Source: Amblyomma americanum (taxonomy: Eukaryota > Arthropoda > Arachnida > Ixodida > Ixodidae). Taken from it: a DNA stretch of 64,000 nt. The notes under the pieces were generated by a model. That model worked only from the letters and a program-made list of their open reading frames with translations. It was not told the DNA's origin and ran no database searches. The stretch covers positions 45,896,520 through 45,960,519 of the forward strand of contig NC_135505.1 of the NCBI RefSeq assembly GCF_052857255.1. Reading direction: 5' to 3'. Of the stretch, positions 38,901 to 50,900 are shown in pieces. Every line of letters starts with the position of its first letter. The stretch's first letter is position 1. Position numbers and translations under genes: made by a program.

Positions 38901-41900
38901 ATTGCTTTTCTATTTTCATAAATGACATTCCTCGCAACATTTGCCGTGCGTTGCGTTCCCATGCTAAAGACTGCGTTTTATATGACATTTACTCCCTCGA
39001 TAAACATTTTGAGTTTCAAAAATCGTTTCTAGAATGGAGTTCTGGTTTCGGTCCATTGCTTTTCTATTTTCATAAATGACTTTCCTCGCAACATTTGCCG
39101 TGCGTTGCGTTCCCATGCTAAAGACTGCGTTTTATATGACATTTACTCCCTCGATAAACATTTTGAGCTTCAAAAATCGTTTCTAGAATGGAGTTCTGGT
39201 TTGGGTCCATTGCTTTTCTATTTTCATAAATGACTTTCCTCGCAATATTTGCCGTGCGTTGCGTTCCCATGCTAAAGACTGCGTTTTATATGACATTTAC
39301 TCCCTCGATAAACATTTTGAGCTTCAAAAATCGTTTCTAGAATGGAGTTCTGGTTTCGGTCCATTGCTTTTCTATTTTCATAAATGACTTTCCTCGCAAC
39401 ATTTGCCGTGCGTTGCGTTCCCATGCTAAAGACTGCGTTTTATATGACATTTGTTCCCTCGATGAACATTTTGAGCTTCAAAAATCGTTTCTGGAATGGA
39501 GTTCTGGTTTCGGTCCATTGCTTTTCTATTTTCATAAATGACTTTCCTCGCAACATTTGCCGTGCGTTGCGTTCCCATGCTAAAGACTGCGTTTTATATG
39601 ACATTTACTCCCTCGATAAACATTTTGAGCTTCAAAAATCGTTTCTAGAATGGAGTTCTGGTTTCGGTCCATTGCTTTTCTATTTTCATAAATGACATTC
39701 CTCGCAACATTTGCCGTGCGTTGCGTTCCCATGCTAAAGACTGCGTTTTATATGACATTTACTCCCTCGATAAACATTTTGAGTTTCAAAAATCGTTTCT
39801 AAAATGGAGTTCTGGTTTCGGTCCATTGCTTTTCTATTTTCATAAATGACTTTCCTCGCAACATTTGCCGTGCGTTGCGTTCCCATGCTAAAGACTGCGT
39901 TTTATATGACATTTACTCCCTCGATAAACATTTTGAGCTTCAAAAATCGTTTCTAGAATGGATCCGGAGTTCCCGGGTTCGAACCCGACCGCGGCGGCTG
40001 CGTTTTTATGGAGGAAAAACGCTAAGGCGCCCGTGTGCTGTGCGATGTCAGTGCACGTTAAAGATCCCCCGGTGGTCGAAATTATTCCGGAGCCCTCCAC
40101 TACGGCACCTAATTCTTCCTTTCTTCTTTCACTCCCTCTCTTATCCCTTCCCTTACGGCGCGGTTCAGGTGTCCAACGATATATGAGACAGATATTGCGC
40201 CATTTCCTTTCCCCCCCCAAAAAAAAAAACCAATTATTAGAATGGAGTTCTGGTTTCGGTCCATTGCTTTTCTATTTTCATAAATGACATTCCTCGCAAC
40301 ATTTGCCGTGCGTTGCGTTCCCATGCTAAAGACTGCGTTTTATATGACATTTACTCCCTCGATAAACATTTTGAGTTGCAAAAATCGTTTCTAGAATGGA
40401 GTTCTGGTTTCGGTCCATTGCTTTTCTATTTTCATAAATGACTTTCCTCGCAACATTAGCCGTGCGTTGCGTTCCCATGCTAAACACTGCGTTTTATATG
40501 ACATTTACTCCCTCGATAAACATTTTGAGCTTCAAAAATCGTTTCTAGAATGGAGTTCTGGTTTCGGTCCATTGCTTTTCTATTTTCATAAATGACTTTC
40601 CTCGCAACATTTGCCGTGCGTTGCGTTCCCATGCTAAAGACTGCGTTTTATATGACATTTACTCCCTCGATAAACATTTTCAGCTTCAAAAATCGTTTCT
40701 AGAATGGAGTTCTGGTTTCGGTCCATTGCTTTTCTATTTTCATAAATGACTTTCCTCGCAACATTTGCCGTGCGTTGCGTTCCCATGCTAAAGACTGCGT
40801 TTTATATGACATTTACTCCCTCGATAAACATTTTGAGCTTCAAAAATCGTTTCTAGAATAGAGTTCTGGTTTCGGTCCATTGCTTTTCTATTTTCATAGA
40901 TGACTTTCCTCGCAACATTTGCCGTGCGTTGCGTTCCCATGCTAAAGACTGCGTTTTATATGACATTTACTCCCTCGATAAACATTTTGAGCTTCAAAAA
41001 TCGTTTCTAGAATGGAGTTCTGGTTTCGGTCCATTGCTTTTCTATTTTCATAAATGACTTTCCTCGCAACAATTGCCGTGCGTTGCGTTCCCATGCTAAA
41101 GACTGCGTTTTATATGACATTTACTCCCTCGATGAACATTTTGAGCTTCAAAAATCGTTTCTAGAATACAGCTCCTTGAATGCTAGGACTTTCGCTTATA
41201 TAATGATTCTTTTGGAAAAGTAACAACACCAGACCTCATGTGATAGTTATGTGCAAACCCTTTTGTCCCGCTTTCCCTCTTAATACTTCCTTGTCTAACG
41301 CACTGATTTAATTAGATCCACGGGAATGAAAAAATTGCTATACGTCCATCGAACATTAACTGAACCTCCATCGGATAGTAATTAGTGTTCAAAATCATTA
41401 AGCCAGACGTTTCTAAAACACTTTCATGCAATCTCGAGTCGGTGCCAGCCACGAGAAGTCAATCAACTCGATCCAATCGATCAGAAAGTCATTGGTTTTA
41501 CATTCCTGGCGGTACCGATGCAGTAAGGATTTTTCGCTTTCCGCAGCGCTCCTTTTTTTTTAATTTTGATGCGCTCTCGGCTCGACGGCACCCTCAGCCA
41601 AATGAATCCACATTGCGCGACTGTCTACCAAACCGCAGGCTTGCTGTCGCTATAAGTAATGTACTGTGATATCCTCCAAATAACTGAATAAATTAAATTA
41701 CAGAATAATCGACGGCATTTTCCTCGTTGGCGTTCCATAACCCCTCTCGCAACGGCGCCTCTCCTCCTCCTGTACCCTCCTCGCCCTCTTTTTTTTCCTT
41801 TCCTTCTATTTTCTCTTTTCCTCCGCCTCCTCGCCTAGTTGTTCTCTTTCACAGCCGTTCCGTTCTTCGCTCCGTTCCTTTCTTTTCGATAACGTCAGCG

Positions 41901-44900
41901 GCTAGGGCAAATTTCTGCAGCCGCTGCAGAGAAAGCGATTCGGGAACGTATTTTCGCCTTCGGGCTAGGGCATATTTCTGCAGCCGCTGCAGAGAAAGCG
42001 ATTCGGGGACGTATTTTCGCCTTCGGGCTAGGGCATATTTCTGCAGCCGCTGCAGAGAAAGCGATTCGGGGACGTATTTTCGCCTTCGGGCTAGGGCATA
42101 TTTCTGCAGCCGCTGCAGAGAAAGCGATTCGGGGACGTATTTTCGCCTTCGGAACGCGTTCGAACCGTGGTGCAGCGTCTTGTGTGCGCTTGTTTTGGAG
42201 CGAAAACGCGGCTCTGCGCCCATTTATGCAGCCACAGAGCCCAGTTCATTAACCGCCGCAGAGAAAGCGATTCGGGGACGTATTTTCGCCTTCGGAACGC
42301 GTTCGAATCGTGGTCCAACGCGCAATAACGCGAGACAAACTACCCGTAGTCAAGTATTAGGGCCAAGCATACACCACGCGACAGAAAAATACATAGGTCG
42401 CGTAGAGAAAGCTATTGCGGACATACTTACGCCCGCGAAATCTCGCCGTGAACACTTACGCTCACCGACTGCAGTTAAAGAGCGAGGCAAATCCACTTTG
42501 TGCACAAATGTGGGCGTAAACCAACAAACGCTAAAACATAGGGCACGTAATTCAGTTGACATTCCGACTGCGTTGGAGAGCGGACGCCGGCGTCGAGGAG
42601 AGTGGACGCATCCTATGTGCGCTCCGCAAATTTTCGATGTTTTCGTCGGTTTTGTCGTTTGTGCTCGCAAACTACTTAGCTCTTTCAACGCCGGAAGTCT
42701 TCGCGACCACCGGGATACCACTCTTTCGGCAAGTGCAGCCCTCGTTTGCAATTTCTACAGACTTTTGGACTCACGCCACCCGGCCAGGCTGCTAAGCCTA
42801 ACCTGGTGAGCGACACTTCGAGCCGCCCGCCGAGCGGACGCACAGGCTGGCTTGTCGCGGTGTAGCTCAGCTGCGCCATGTCTCGCATGGAAGTAACTGT
42901 GGAAGGAGAGAGTATCCAGCCTGAAGAGCTCCACTCTCAAGTAGGTTGGTTTAAGGTTAATTATTCCAAAGCCAAGGCCCTCTCGAAGACAGGGGAGGGA
43001 GAGCAAGCTGGCGACCCGACCCGAGATGGGAGGCGAGACAAAGCTTCAGCGCACATAATGGCGATAAAGAGAGAGGGAAGGAAGCTGGCGAGGCAATCTG
43101 TTGGCACGCAGCAGACGCGCCTCTCCCCCGAGCTTCATAAAATAGTGCTCAGACCGAAAGGGGGTCTCAAACTGATCATGGAACGCACTGACGCAACAGT
43201 GGCGGACGCGGTGAAGATAGCGGCAGGTTTTAAACCGGCGGAAGTTAAGGAAGATGTCGTGCTCGTCAACCACAAGCAAAACTCGATTCTCATAGGCACT
43301 GACAGCCAGGAGAGGATGCAAAGGTACCTGAAAATCGGCTCCATTCCAACGCCAAAGGGACGCGTTGACGCGTTCGTCTACCTGGCTACTCCTGACGGCT
43401 GTGGGAAAGGAGTTATACATGGAATTCCCGTCTCGCACACCGTGGAATTCATTCAAGATATGTTGAAGTGCTCGCGTAACCCGGAGGTGATGGGAGTCAG
43501 GAGACTTGGGCGTGAGTCTCGCAGCGTGTTGTTACTCTTTGAAGATGAGACAGTGCCGCACTGGATTTATTATGGAGGTATGCCGCTACGCTGCCATCTC
43601 TACAAGAAAAAATATGAGGTCTGTGTGACATGTGGCCAACTCGGACATCGAGCCGACGTATGCCCGAACCCAGACAACATTAAGTGCCGAGGATGTGGTA
43701 TGAGCAACCCCCCTCGGGAACATACTTGTGACCCAAAGTGTGCCCTATGTGGGAAAGGGCACATACTCGGAGACAGGAAGTGCCGGGAACTGTACAGAAC
43801 CCCGCACATAATTAAGAAGCGACAGTGGAAGGAACGAACGCAAGACAATGAGAGCAAGGCAACAACAGACAGCGAGAACAACGCATCTGGACGACAGAGC
43901 AGACCAAGAACCAGGGCAGAAGGGGGATTTCACATGCGACAGGACTCCTTCCCGCGCCTGGTGTCGGGGACAGGCTCTGGTGGTCACGGCCAGTCCACGG
44001 GACGCTCCAACTCCCGAGGTCGCTCGGGTTCCCGGGACCGCCTCAGCTGCAAGGGCCCTTCCAGCTCCCAGGGTCGTTCCAGTTCCCGGGGTCGTTCCGG
44101 CTCCCGGGGTCGTTCCAGCTCCAGGGGCCACTCCAGCTCTCGCAAGCGCTCCGCTTCCAGGGGGCGGGACAACACTGGCAACAAATGGAACATCGGAGCC
44201 CGGCCCAAAATCGAGGGACGCTCTGAGTGTCATCAGCAAGGGTCAACGCCGCCCACGGACAAGACCAACGTGCCGGATGACCACAAGAGGGTGAGCTTTG
44301 TAGATAAGGTCTCCCATACTCATCCACCCGGTGGGTCTGAGGACATCTTACAACTTAAACGCATGGTGGAAAAATTAACCGGGGCGGTTACGGCCCTTCA
44401 AAATGAAAACGCGGAACTTAGGAAGCAGCTGACGCTTAAGATCCAGATAGATAGGAAACGACAGGAAGCCGAAAAACCTCCACATAATACCCAGGAGAGT
44501 ACGATGGTGGTGGAGAAATCCCTACCATCACCCAGCAAGAGAAAATCGTTGGAGGGCGCACAACCCGAAATTACGCTGGAGGAAGTCTGCCATAAACTGG
44601 AGACCAACATTCAGACCCAGATTCAGGCCCTGGATACCAAAATACAAGCGCAATTTCAGGCATTGGAAACTAACATGCAAAACCAAATTCAGTCGATTCT
44701 CTCCGCAATACAGGGACTTACAGGCGTAACACAAGGACACAGGAATGAGCTCTTAGCCATCAATATATGGCAGCAAACTGTGGAACATACCATTCAGCAA
44801 ATTCAACATGGCCATATACACAAAGAATAACAACTACTTGCTGTGGCAATGGAACTGCCGGGGGTATCGGCGCAAAAGGCCGATCCTCCAGCAGCTCCTT

Positions 44901-47900
44901 GCGTCTCTGAAGGTCCACCCAGAGGTTATCGCCCTCCAGGAGACTGGAGGCGCGTCAAAATTAATTGGTTATCAAGCTTTTAACGCCACAGGCGACAAAC
45001 CTAATGTTACCACATTCGTTAGAAGGAACATTACGGCCATTGAACATGACACGGGCATCCGCCACATAGAGCACGTCCTCGTCGAACTTATTCCGGCCAC
45101 AAAGACTCAACGCAGTCTTTTCATTCTGAATATTTATAGCACTCCAAGTCAAAAGAAAGTTAAATTCGACTCCCTCTTCAGGAAAGTGATGCGTATGGGC
45201 AACAAGCACGCACTGGTTATTCTAGGTGACTTCAATGCCCACCACCCTGCGTGGGGCTACCCGCGGCCCTGTTCGAAGGGGAGAGAGCTATGGCTAGACA
45301 TACAGCAAATGGGCTTCACCCTGCTCACGGATCCTCTTACCCCCACAAGAATGGGTAACAGCGTGTGCGCTGACACGTCCCCAGACCTCACCCTGGTGAA
45401 GAATGCGGGTACAGCTAATTGGTCCAACTCCTTGCTAAACCTAGGCAGTGACCATTACATACTTGTCACGGAAACTGACGTTGGCCCTGCCAAGCGCCAA
45501 ACGCGCTCCCCGCATATTATCGAATGGGACGCTTTCCGCGACGCTCGTAACCAGGACGGGAGAAAGGCAGAAATCACAAACATAGAACAATGGGCGGAGG
45601 AACTCCGCAGGGACGCCAAGAATGCGACTAAAACGCTCGACGACAACGCGGAACTTGAAGTACTAGACAGCCGCCTTCTTCATATGTGGGAGGCTAAAGC
45701 TAGTATGGAAAAGCGATTAAAGAGACAAAAGTGGAATCGCAATCTCAGAAGACGCCTAGCGCGCCACAACAAAGATATTGAGGCATATGCACTTAGACTC
45801 TGCGATCAGAACTGGGAAACAATGTGCGACCAGCTTGAGGGCAATATCGGCCTCGCCAAAACATGGAACCTCCTTCGGCACCTCCTCGATCCAGAAGGTA
45901 GCAAATTAACACAGCGACAAAATTTACAGAAATTAGGTTATAAATTTGAAGGTTCGGAGCAGGAACTCCTCGATGCAATTCGTTGTCGATATATAGGCTC
46001 CGCCACCAAAACTACCTTACCGCGCTATGAGGGTAAATCCAACAGCGACCTAGACGCCCCTATTCACGAATTCGAGGTTCGAGCAGAAATACTAAAACTG
46101 AAAACCAAATCAGCCCCCGGACCCGATGGTGTAACCAACAAAATGCTTAGAAACCTAGATGACAAATCTATAACGGCGCTGACCAATTTCATGCAAGAAT
46201 GCTGGGAGAAGGGTGAGATTCCCCAACAATGGAAAACCGCTAAGGTAATTTTCATACCTAAGCCAGGGAAACCGCTCAATCTAGAAAATCTAAGGCCTAT
46301 ATCCCTCACCTCTTGCGTTGGAAAACTGATGGAACATGTCATACAAACGCGACTAAACAATTTCATGGAAGACAACGACTTATACCCCCATTCGATGATA
46401 GGTTTTAGATCGCATTTGTCCACGCAAGATGTCATGATACAGCTCACACATGACATATTAGACACTAAGTCGCTGGATGCGAAAGTAATAGTGGGACTTG
46501 ATCTCACTAAAGCTTTCGATAATGTAAAACACGAGGCGATACTAGAAAACCTGGCTCTTTTAAACGTCGGGGAGCGCACATACAACTACATTGCCAATTT
46601 CCTTTCGGACAGGATAGCGCGCATCCACTTTGGTGAAAGTCAGTCTCAAGACATACACTTGGGCAGCATAGGCACCCCTCAGGGTTCGGTACTTTCCCCT
46701 ATTCTCTTCAACGTGGCCATGATACGGCTCCCGAAGAGACTGGAGGGGATAGATGGCTTGAATTTCTGCATGTATGCGGACGATATCACCATGTGGATGA
46801 CCCGTGGCCACGACGCGCACATCGAAAGTACGCTACAGAAGGCCATAAATGAGGTCGAAAACTATGTCAGCCGTAGGGGCTTGCAATGCTCGCCGCAGAA
46901 GTCTGAACTTCTTTTTTATAGACCTCTGCATCAAAGACAAACTAGAACCATCCCTAACATCAAATTACAAACTCAAGGGGCGGAGATTCCTCATGTTGAA
47001 AAAATCAGAATTTTAGGAATGATTATACAAAGCAACGGGTATAACGGTGATGCAATAACTAAGATGGAAAACTGCGCGCAACAAACTATGCGGCTCATAC
47101 AGCGGATTGCCAACAGAAGACACGGCATGAAAGAGCATAATCTCCTACGGCTGGTACAGGCGTTCGTAGTAAGCCGTATCTCGTATGCTGCCCCCTTCCT
47201 TGATCTTAAAGTTTCAGAAAAGGAAAAAATAAATGGAATTATCAGGCGATGCACGAAACAAGCTCTAGGATTGCCCATCCGTACATCCACTCACCGCCTC
47301 CTAGAGCTGGGAATGCATAATACCCTGGAAGAAATTACGGAAGCAGTGAGAACGTCCCAAATCGAACGCTTAGCCGGGACCACAACCGGCAGGGCCATTC
47401 TAGAAAAACTCAATCTTAGCCGAGATAACAGAACAACCGCCAAAGTTGACATGCTCGGAAAAATTCGAGACAATATAGTTGTACCCCCATTACCCAGGAA
47501 TATGCATCGTATTCATCACTCAGTGCGCCGGGCCAAGCGGGCAGAGGCGCTAGAGAAACGCTTCCGCTCCTACAAAGACGAGGACGTAGTCTACGTGGAT
47601 GCCGCTGAGTATGGTAAGAACACGATGACCGTCGCGGTCGTCAATAATAAACAACTCCTCAAAATAAGTGCCTCCATACTCTCGGGTAACACAGAGACTG
47701 CAGAGGAAGCTGCCATAGCACTGGCTTGTGTAGGCACAAAAGCGAGATACATCATCAGTGACTCCAAAGTTGCCATACTAAATTTCAGCAGGGGCCGGGT
47801 CTCCCCTCTTACGAATACAATTCTAAGCCGTCATGTAATAGACCGGAAAATTACGCTAGTCTGGACACCAGCACATGCATCCCTGCCTGGTAATGAGACG

Positions 47901-50900
47901 GCCCACGAGTTCGCCCGAGGCTTTTCTTTCCGGGCGGACCCGAGCGAGGTGGTCTTTACAGACAGGGATCGCATGGTGACCTACAGAGAAATTACACAAC
48001 ACTATCGTTTGCAACGAGCTAGACTTCCTCCAGCGGATAGATCCTTGTCCAGATACCAAGCCATCAACTGGCGCCGGTTACAAACTTACACATTTCCAAA
48101 CCCGGCCCTCTGGAGTCTTATGTACCCAGGGCAATTTTCAGAAAAATGCGCGAACTGCGAACTTAGGGCCACCTTGGACCACATACTATGGGAATGTCCT
48201 CATGCTCCCCGGGAGGGACGAGGTATTAACACAAAAGATCAATGGGAGACCTTACTACTGAGCTCCGACCCGGCGACTCAGTTACAACTCGTCCGACTGG
48301 CCGAAGCCGCCGCCGAGAGTCAAGACCTTTCGGCCGTCGTCTAGGCGGGTAGCCCTCTGGCTACCCTCTTTCTGTTGGATAATAAAAGTTTTCCTATCCT
48401 ATCCTATCCGACTGCGTTTCACTCATGCATATACATATGTCTTTTCAGAAGGCCAATTAAGCGTTCCTTCACTGCAAAGTCATAAGAGTTGGCTCCTCCT
48501 AGAAGCCGCTTGGCGTGAAGGGTAGCTTCCAGGGTTTGCGTCGCCAAGCTGTTTCTAGTCTTTGTTTTCATCAGGTTGATCAGAGAGAAAACTCTGTTGC
48601 ACTGCAGTGCGGCGAACAGGGAAGCTTGTAGAGGCAAAGCCTTATTTCAGGGCGCCCGTCTGCCTCATTGAGTCTTTAGAGCTCTTCTCTGCAGCGCTTC
48701 CCTCATCATCCCTGTACAGTCCGTGCATTTGATTCACCATGTAAATAGAATAAATATATTGTTGTCCCCCAATGTCTTCCTGAGTCCCGTCATCCTCGTA
48801 CCTCCACCCTGCCCGACCCCGCTACCTCGATCCCATCAATGCTTTCCGCACGTGCAGATGGCGCATTGGTAGACTCTCAAAATCAAGGTGGTCAAGAAAG
48901 GGTGAATAAGGAGCCTATTCACACGGAAAAATTAAAATGACCCATACAGAAAGTAAAATTTCCCTACATTACAACAATAATCTATTTTTCCCCTAAACGT
49001 TTAAATTCTCTAGATATAGGAGAAAATCCTTAGGGTTGGCAGGCCTGCGCCGAAGGCTCGGAAGAGCTGGCGCAGTGTAAACGGAAAGAGGAGTGGGCGG
49101 GGGGAGAGGAGGAGGGGCCGGAGCAGCGAGGAGGGTTATGGAACGCCAACGAGGACTCGCGTTCCGTCGGCTCGCGCGCGCCTCGGTACTGCAGTAAACA
49201 AGGCAGCTGAGGCGTGCTTTTTGAGAGCTGTAGAGAAGTTGGCGTTACGACCACTGAGTGTGAACAAAATTGAAAATTAACTTTGAGAGGTTTTTTACGG
49301 CACCACGGGTGTTCTTACCCAACAAAAATCCGTCCGTCGCCGTCCTGTTTTAAGCGATGCAAAATCTTAAATGGGAGCACAGTTGCATGACTGTGTTCGA
49401 AAAGTGTGGAAATGACGGGGCGCTTACATCGCACCACAGTGCAAGTTTATCGCCAAACAGAGCGGCTGCCAGTGATTAGTTGACCACAACAGCGCGTTTT
49501 CCGGAAAGGCGATGCTGCTGTGATCACCCTTGAGATTACTCAGACACGAACGTCACATGATTCATTTCACTTATTTTTTTTAATCGAAAAACATCATTAT
49601 GCTAAGTAAAGCAGTTTTCGGATAGGCAGCACAACGACCTTCACCTCAACCAAAGACAGCGGTGGGTCACGTATGTGGCACAGTTATGGCGTCGAACCTT
49701 TAGCCATGACCTTCAGTTGACCTTTGACATTGGGGTGCCCTTTGGGTTGACCTTAAGAGCACCCGATGGGGTGATGTGAAGCCACGTGATGGGTAACCAT
49801 GCGCGCAGAAGCTTCCCGCTGAATTCCAGGGTTATTCAAGTTAAGGCACTGCCAACTTTCCCCCTGAAAATTGCTGCTTGTGGTTTGGTTATTGGTGCTG
49901 AGGGGGAAAAAAGCGCGGGAAAGACCTTCCGCGCGACCGGCCGCCTCGCCATTAGGTGTCAGTCGAGTTCGTTCGCGTGCGCGGGGCCGCCATATTGCTG
50001 ACCTGGCCCGAGAAAGCGGCGCCGCTGCACAGACAGCGACTGGGGACGTATCTGCGCGCGGCCAACAAGGTCGAATCGTAATCTATGCGGTTATTTCGAG
50101 CAAAAAAGCGATTCTGCGCGCCATAGCGCAAGAAACTGCGAACTATTTGTGCTCCCTCGTGTGCAGCGCTGTATGAAACTCGCGTATTGCGCGCAATTCG
50201 AGCAAAAACGCGATTCTGCGCGCCATAATGCGAGACACTGCAAACTACCGGTGCTCCCTCGCGTGCATCGCTGTATCAAATTGCGCCCGAGCTCGGAAAC
50301 TCGAAATTGCGCTCGGAAACTCGGACTGCTCCATACCCTATACTACAACATGCCCGATACCAGTGTTGCTGCATTGACCAGTTGGTTTTTCCCAGTTGTC
50401 GGCTAAAAATTTCCCATTTTTCCCCAAATATATTTTTCTAATATATAGTAATTTTAGAGGGAAAAATACAGCGCGAACATAGCAGCAAATTTCTAGTACA
50501 TCGGGCTCTTTTTTGTGGTCTGATACCTTGCTTTACAACCCGGCTCGTGTGGCCTCTTTGTACGCTGTATATGAGTGCAAGGCTCGTATAGCGTAATGGC
50601 ACATCAAGACTGGAACCTGCCCAGCTGACCTGCAGTGGATGTGTGGACCCATACTTCCTTCCGCGGGACACTCGAGAAGATTTTGCCGCATGCTACGCTC
50701 GGAATGGTGTCGGCAAGCCCGCTTTTTGAAGGACTGCCTACGTATTGCCTGTGGCAAGGAAGGTGATTACCGGCGTCAAGCACGAGCTTTTAGAAACTGG
50801 ACGAAGACAGCGGACCAGACCATCGAGTTCCTGTGGGCTTCTGTACGTCCCCAACTCCCGAAGAAGAAACGGGTGGTAAACGCCGGCCAGGACGTCCTTC

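Larger units (their letters stand above)
42575..48407 (+). mobile_element. Apparently intact I-group non-LTR retrotransposon (5.8 kb)
   Basis: The 5'UTR of about 300 bp is followed by two complete overlapping ORFs, a 63-bp 3'UTR with a hairpin and AATAAA, and a (TCCTA)n tail. CCGACTGCGTT flanks the element at 42564-42574 and 48408-48418 (one more base, T, matches but could be tail), the mark of target-primed reverse transcription. The combination of a CCHC gag-like ORF1 with an ORF2 of endonuclease, RT and RNase H fits the I group (I or a related RNase H-bearing clade). No stop or frameshift breaks either ORF, so it is recent and possibly mobilisation-competent. It is antisense to the MADF-BESS gene. 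Confidence 0.93.

Noticed and set aside
36306..39695. 103-aa open frames (FLATFAVRCVPMLK type) in the 154-bp array
   Set aside because: They arise from reading through the satellite units where a stop codon variant is absent. Nearly all other units are closed.
33649..41168. CRISPR-like array
   Set aside because: Units are contiguous and near-identical with no variable spacers, in eukaryotic context. It is a satellite.
41727..42809. 360-aa open frame
   Set aside because: It crosses the composite repeat, unique flank and the LINE 5'UTR, so it cannot be one ancestral gene. Its internal 21-residue repeats come from the 63-bp DNA repeat.
45793..48059. Minus-strand open frames within the LINE
   Set aside because: Antisense shadows of ORF2.
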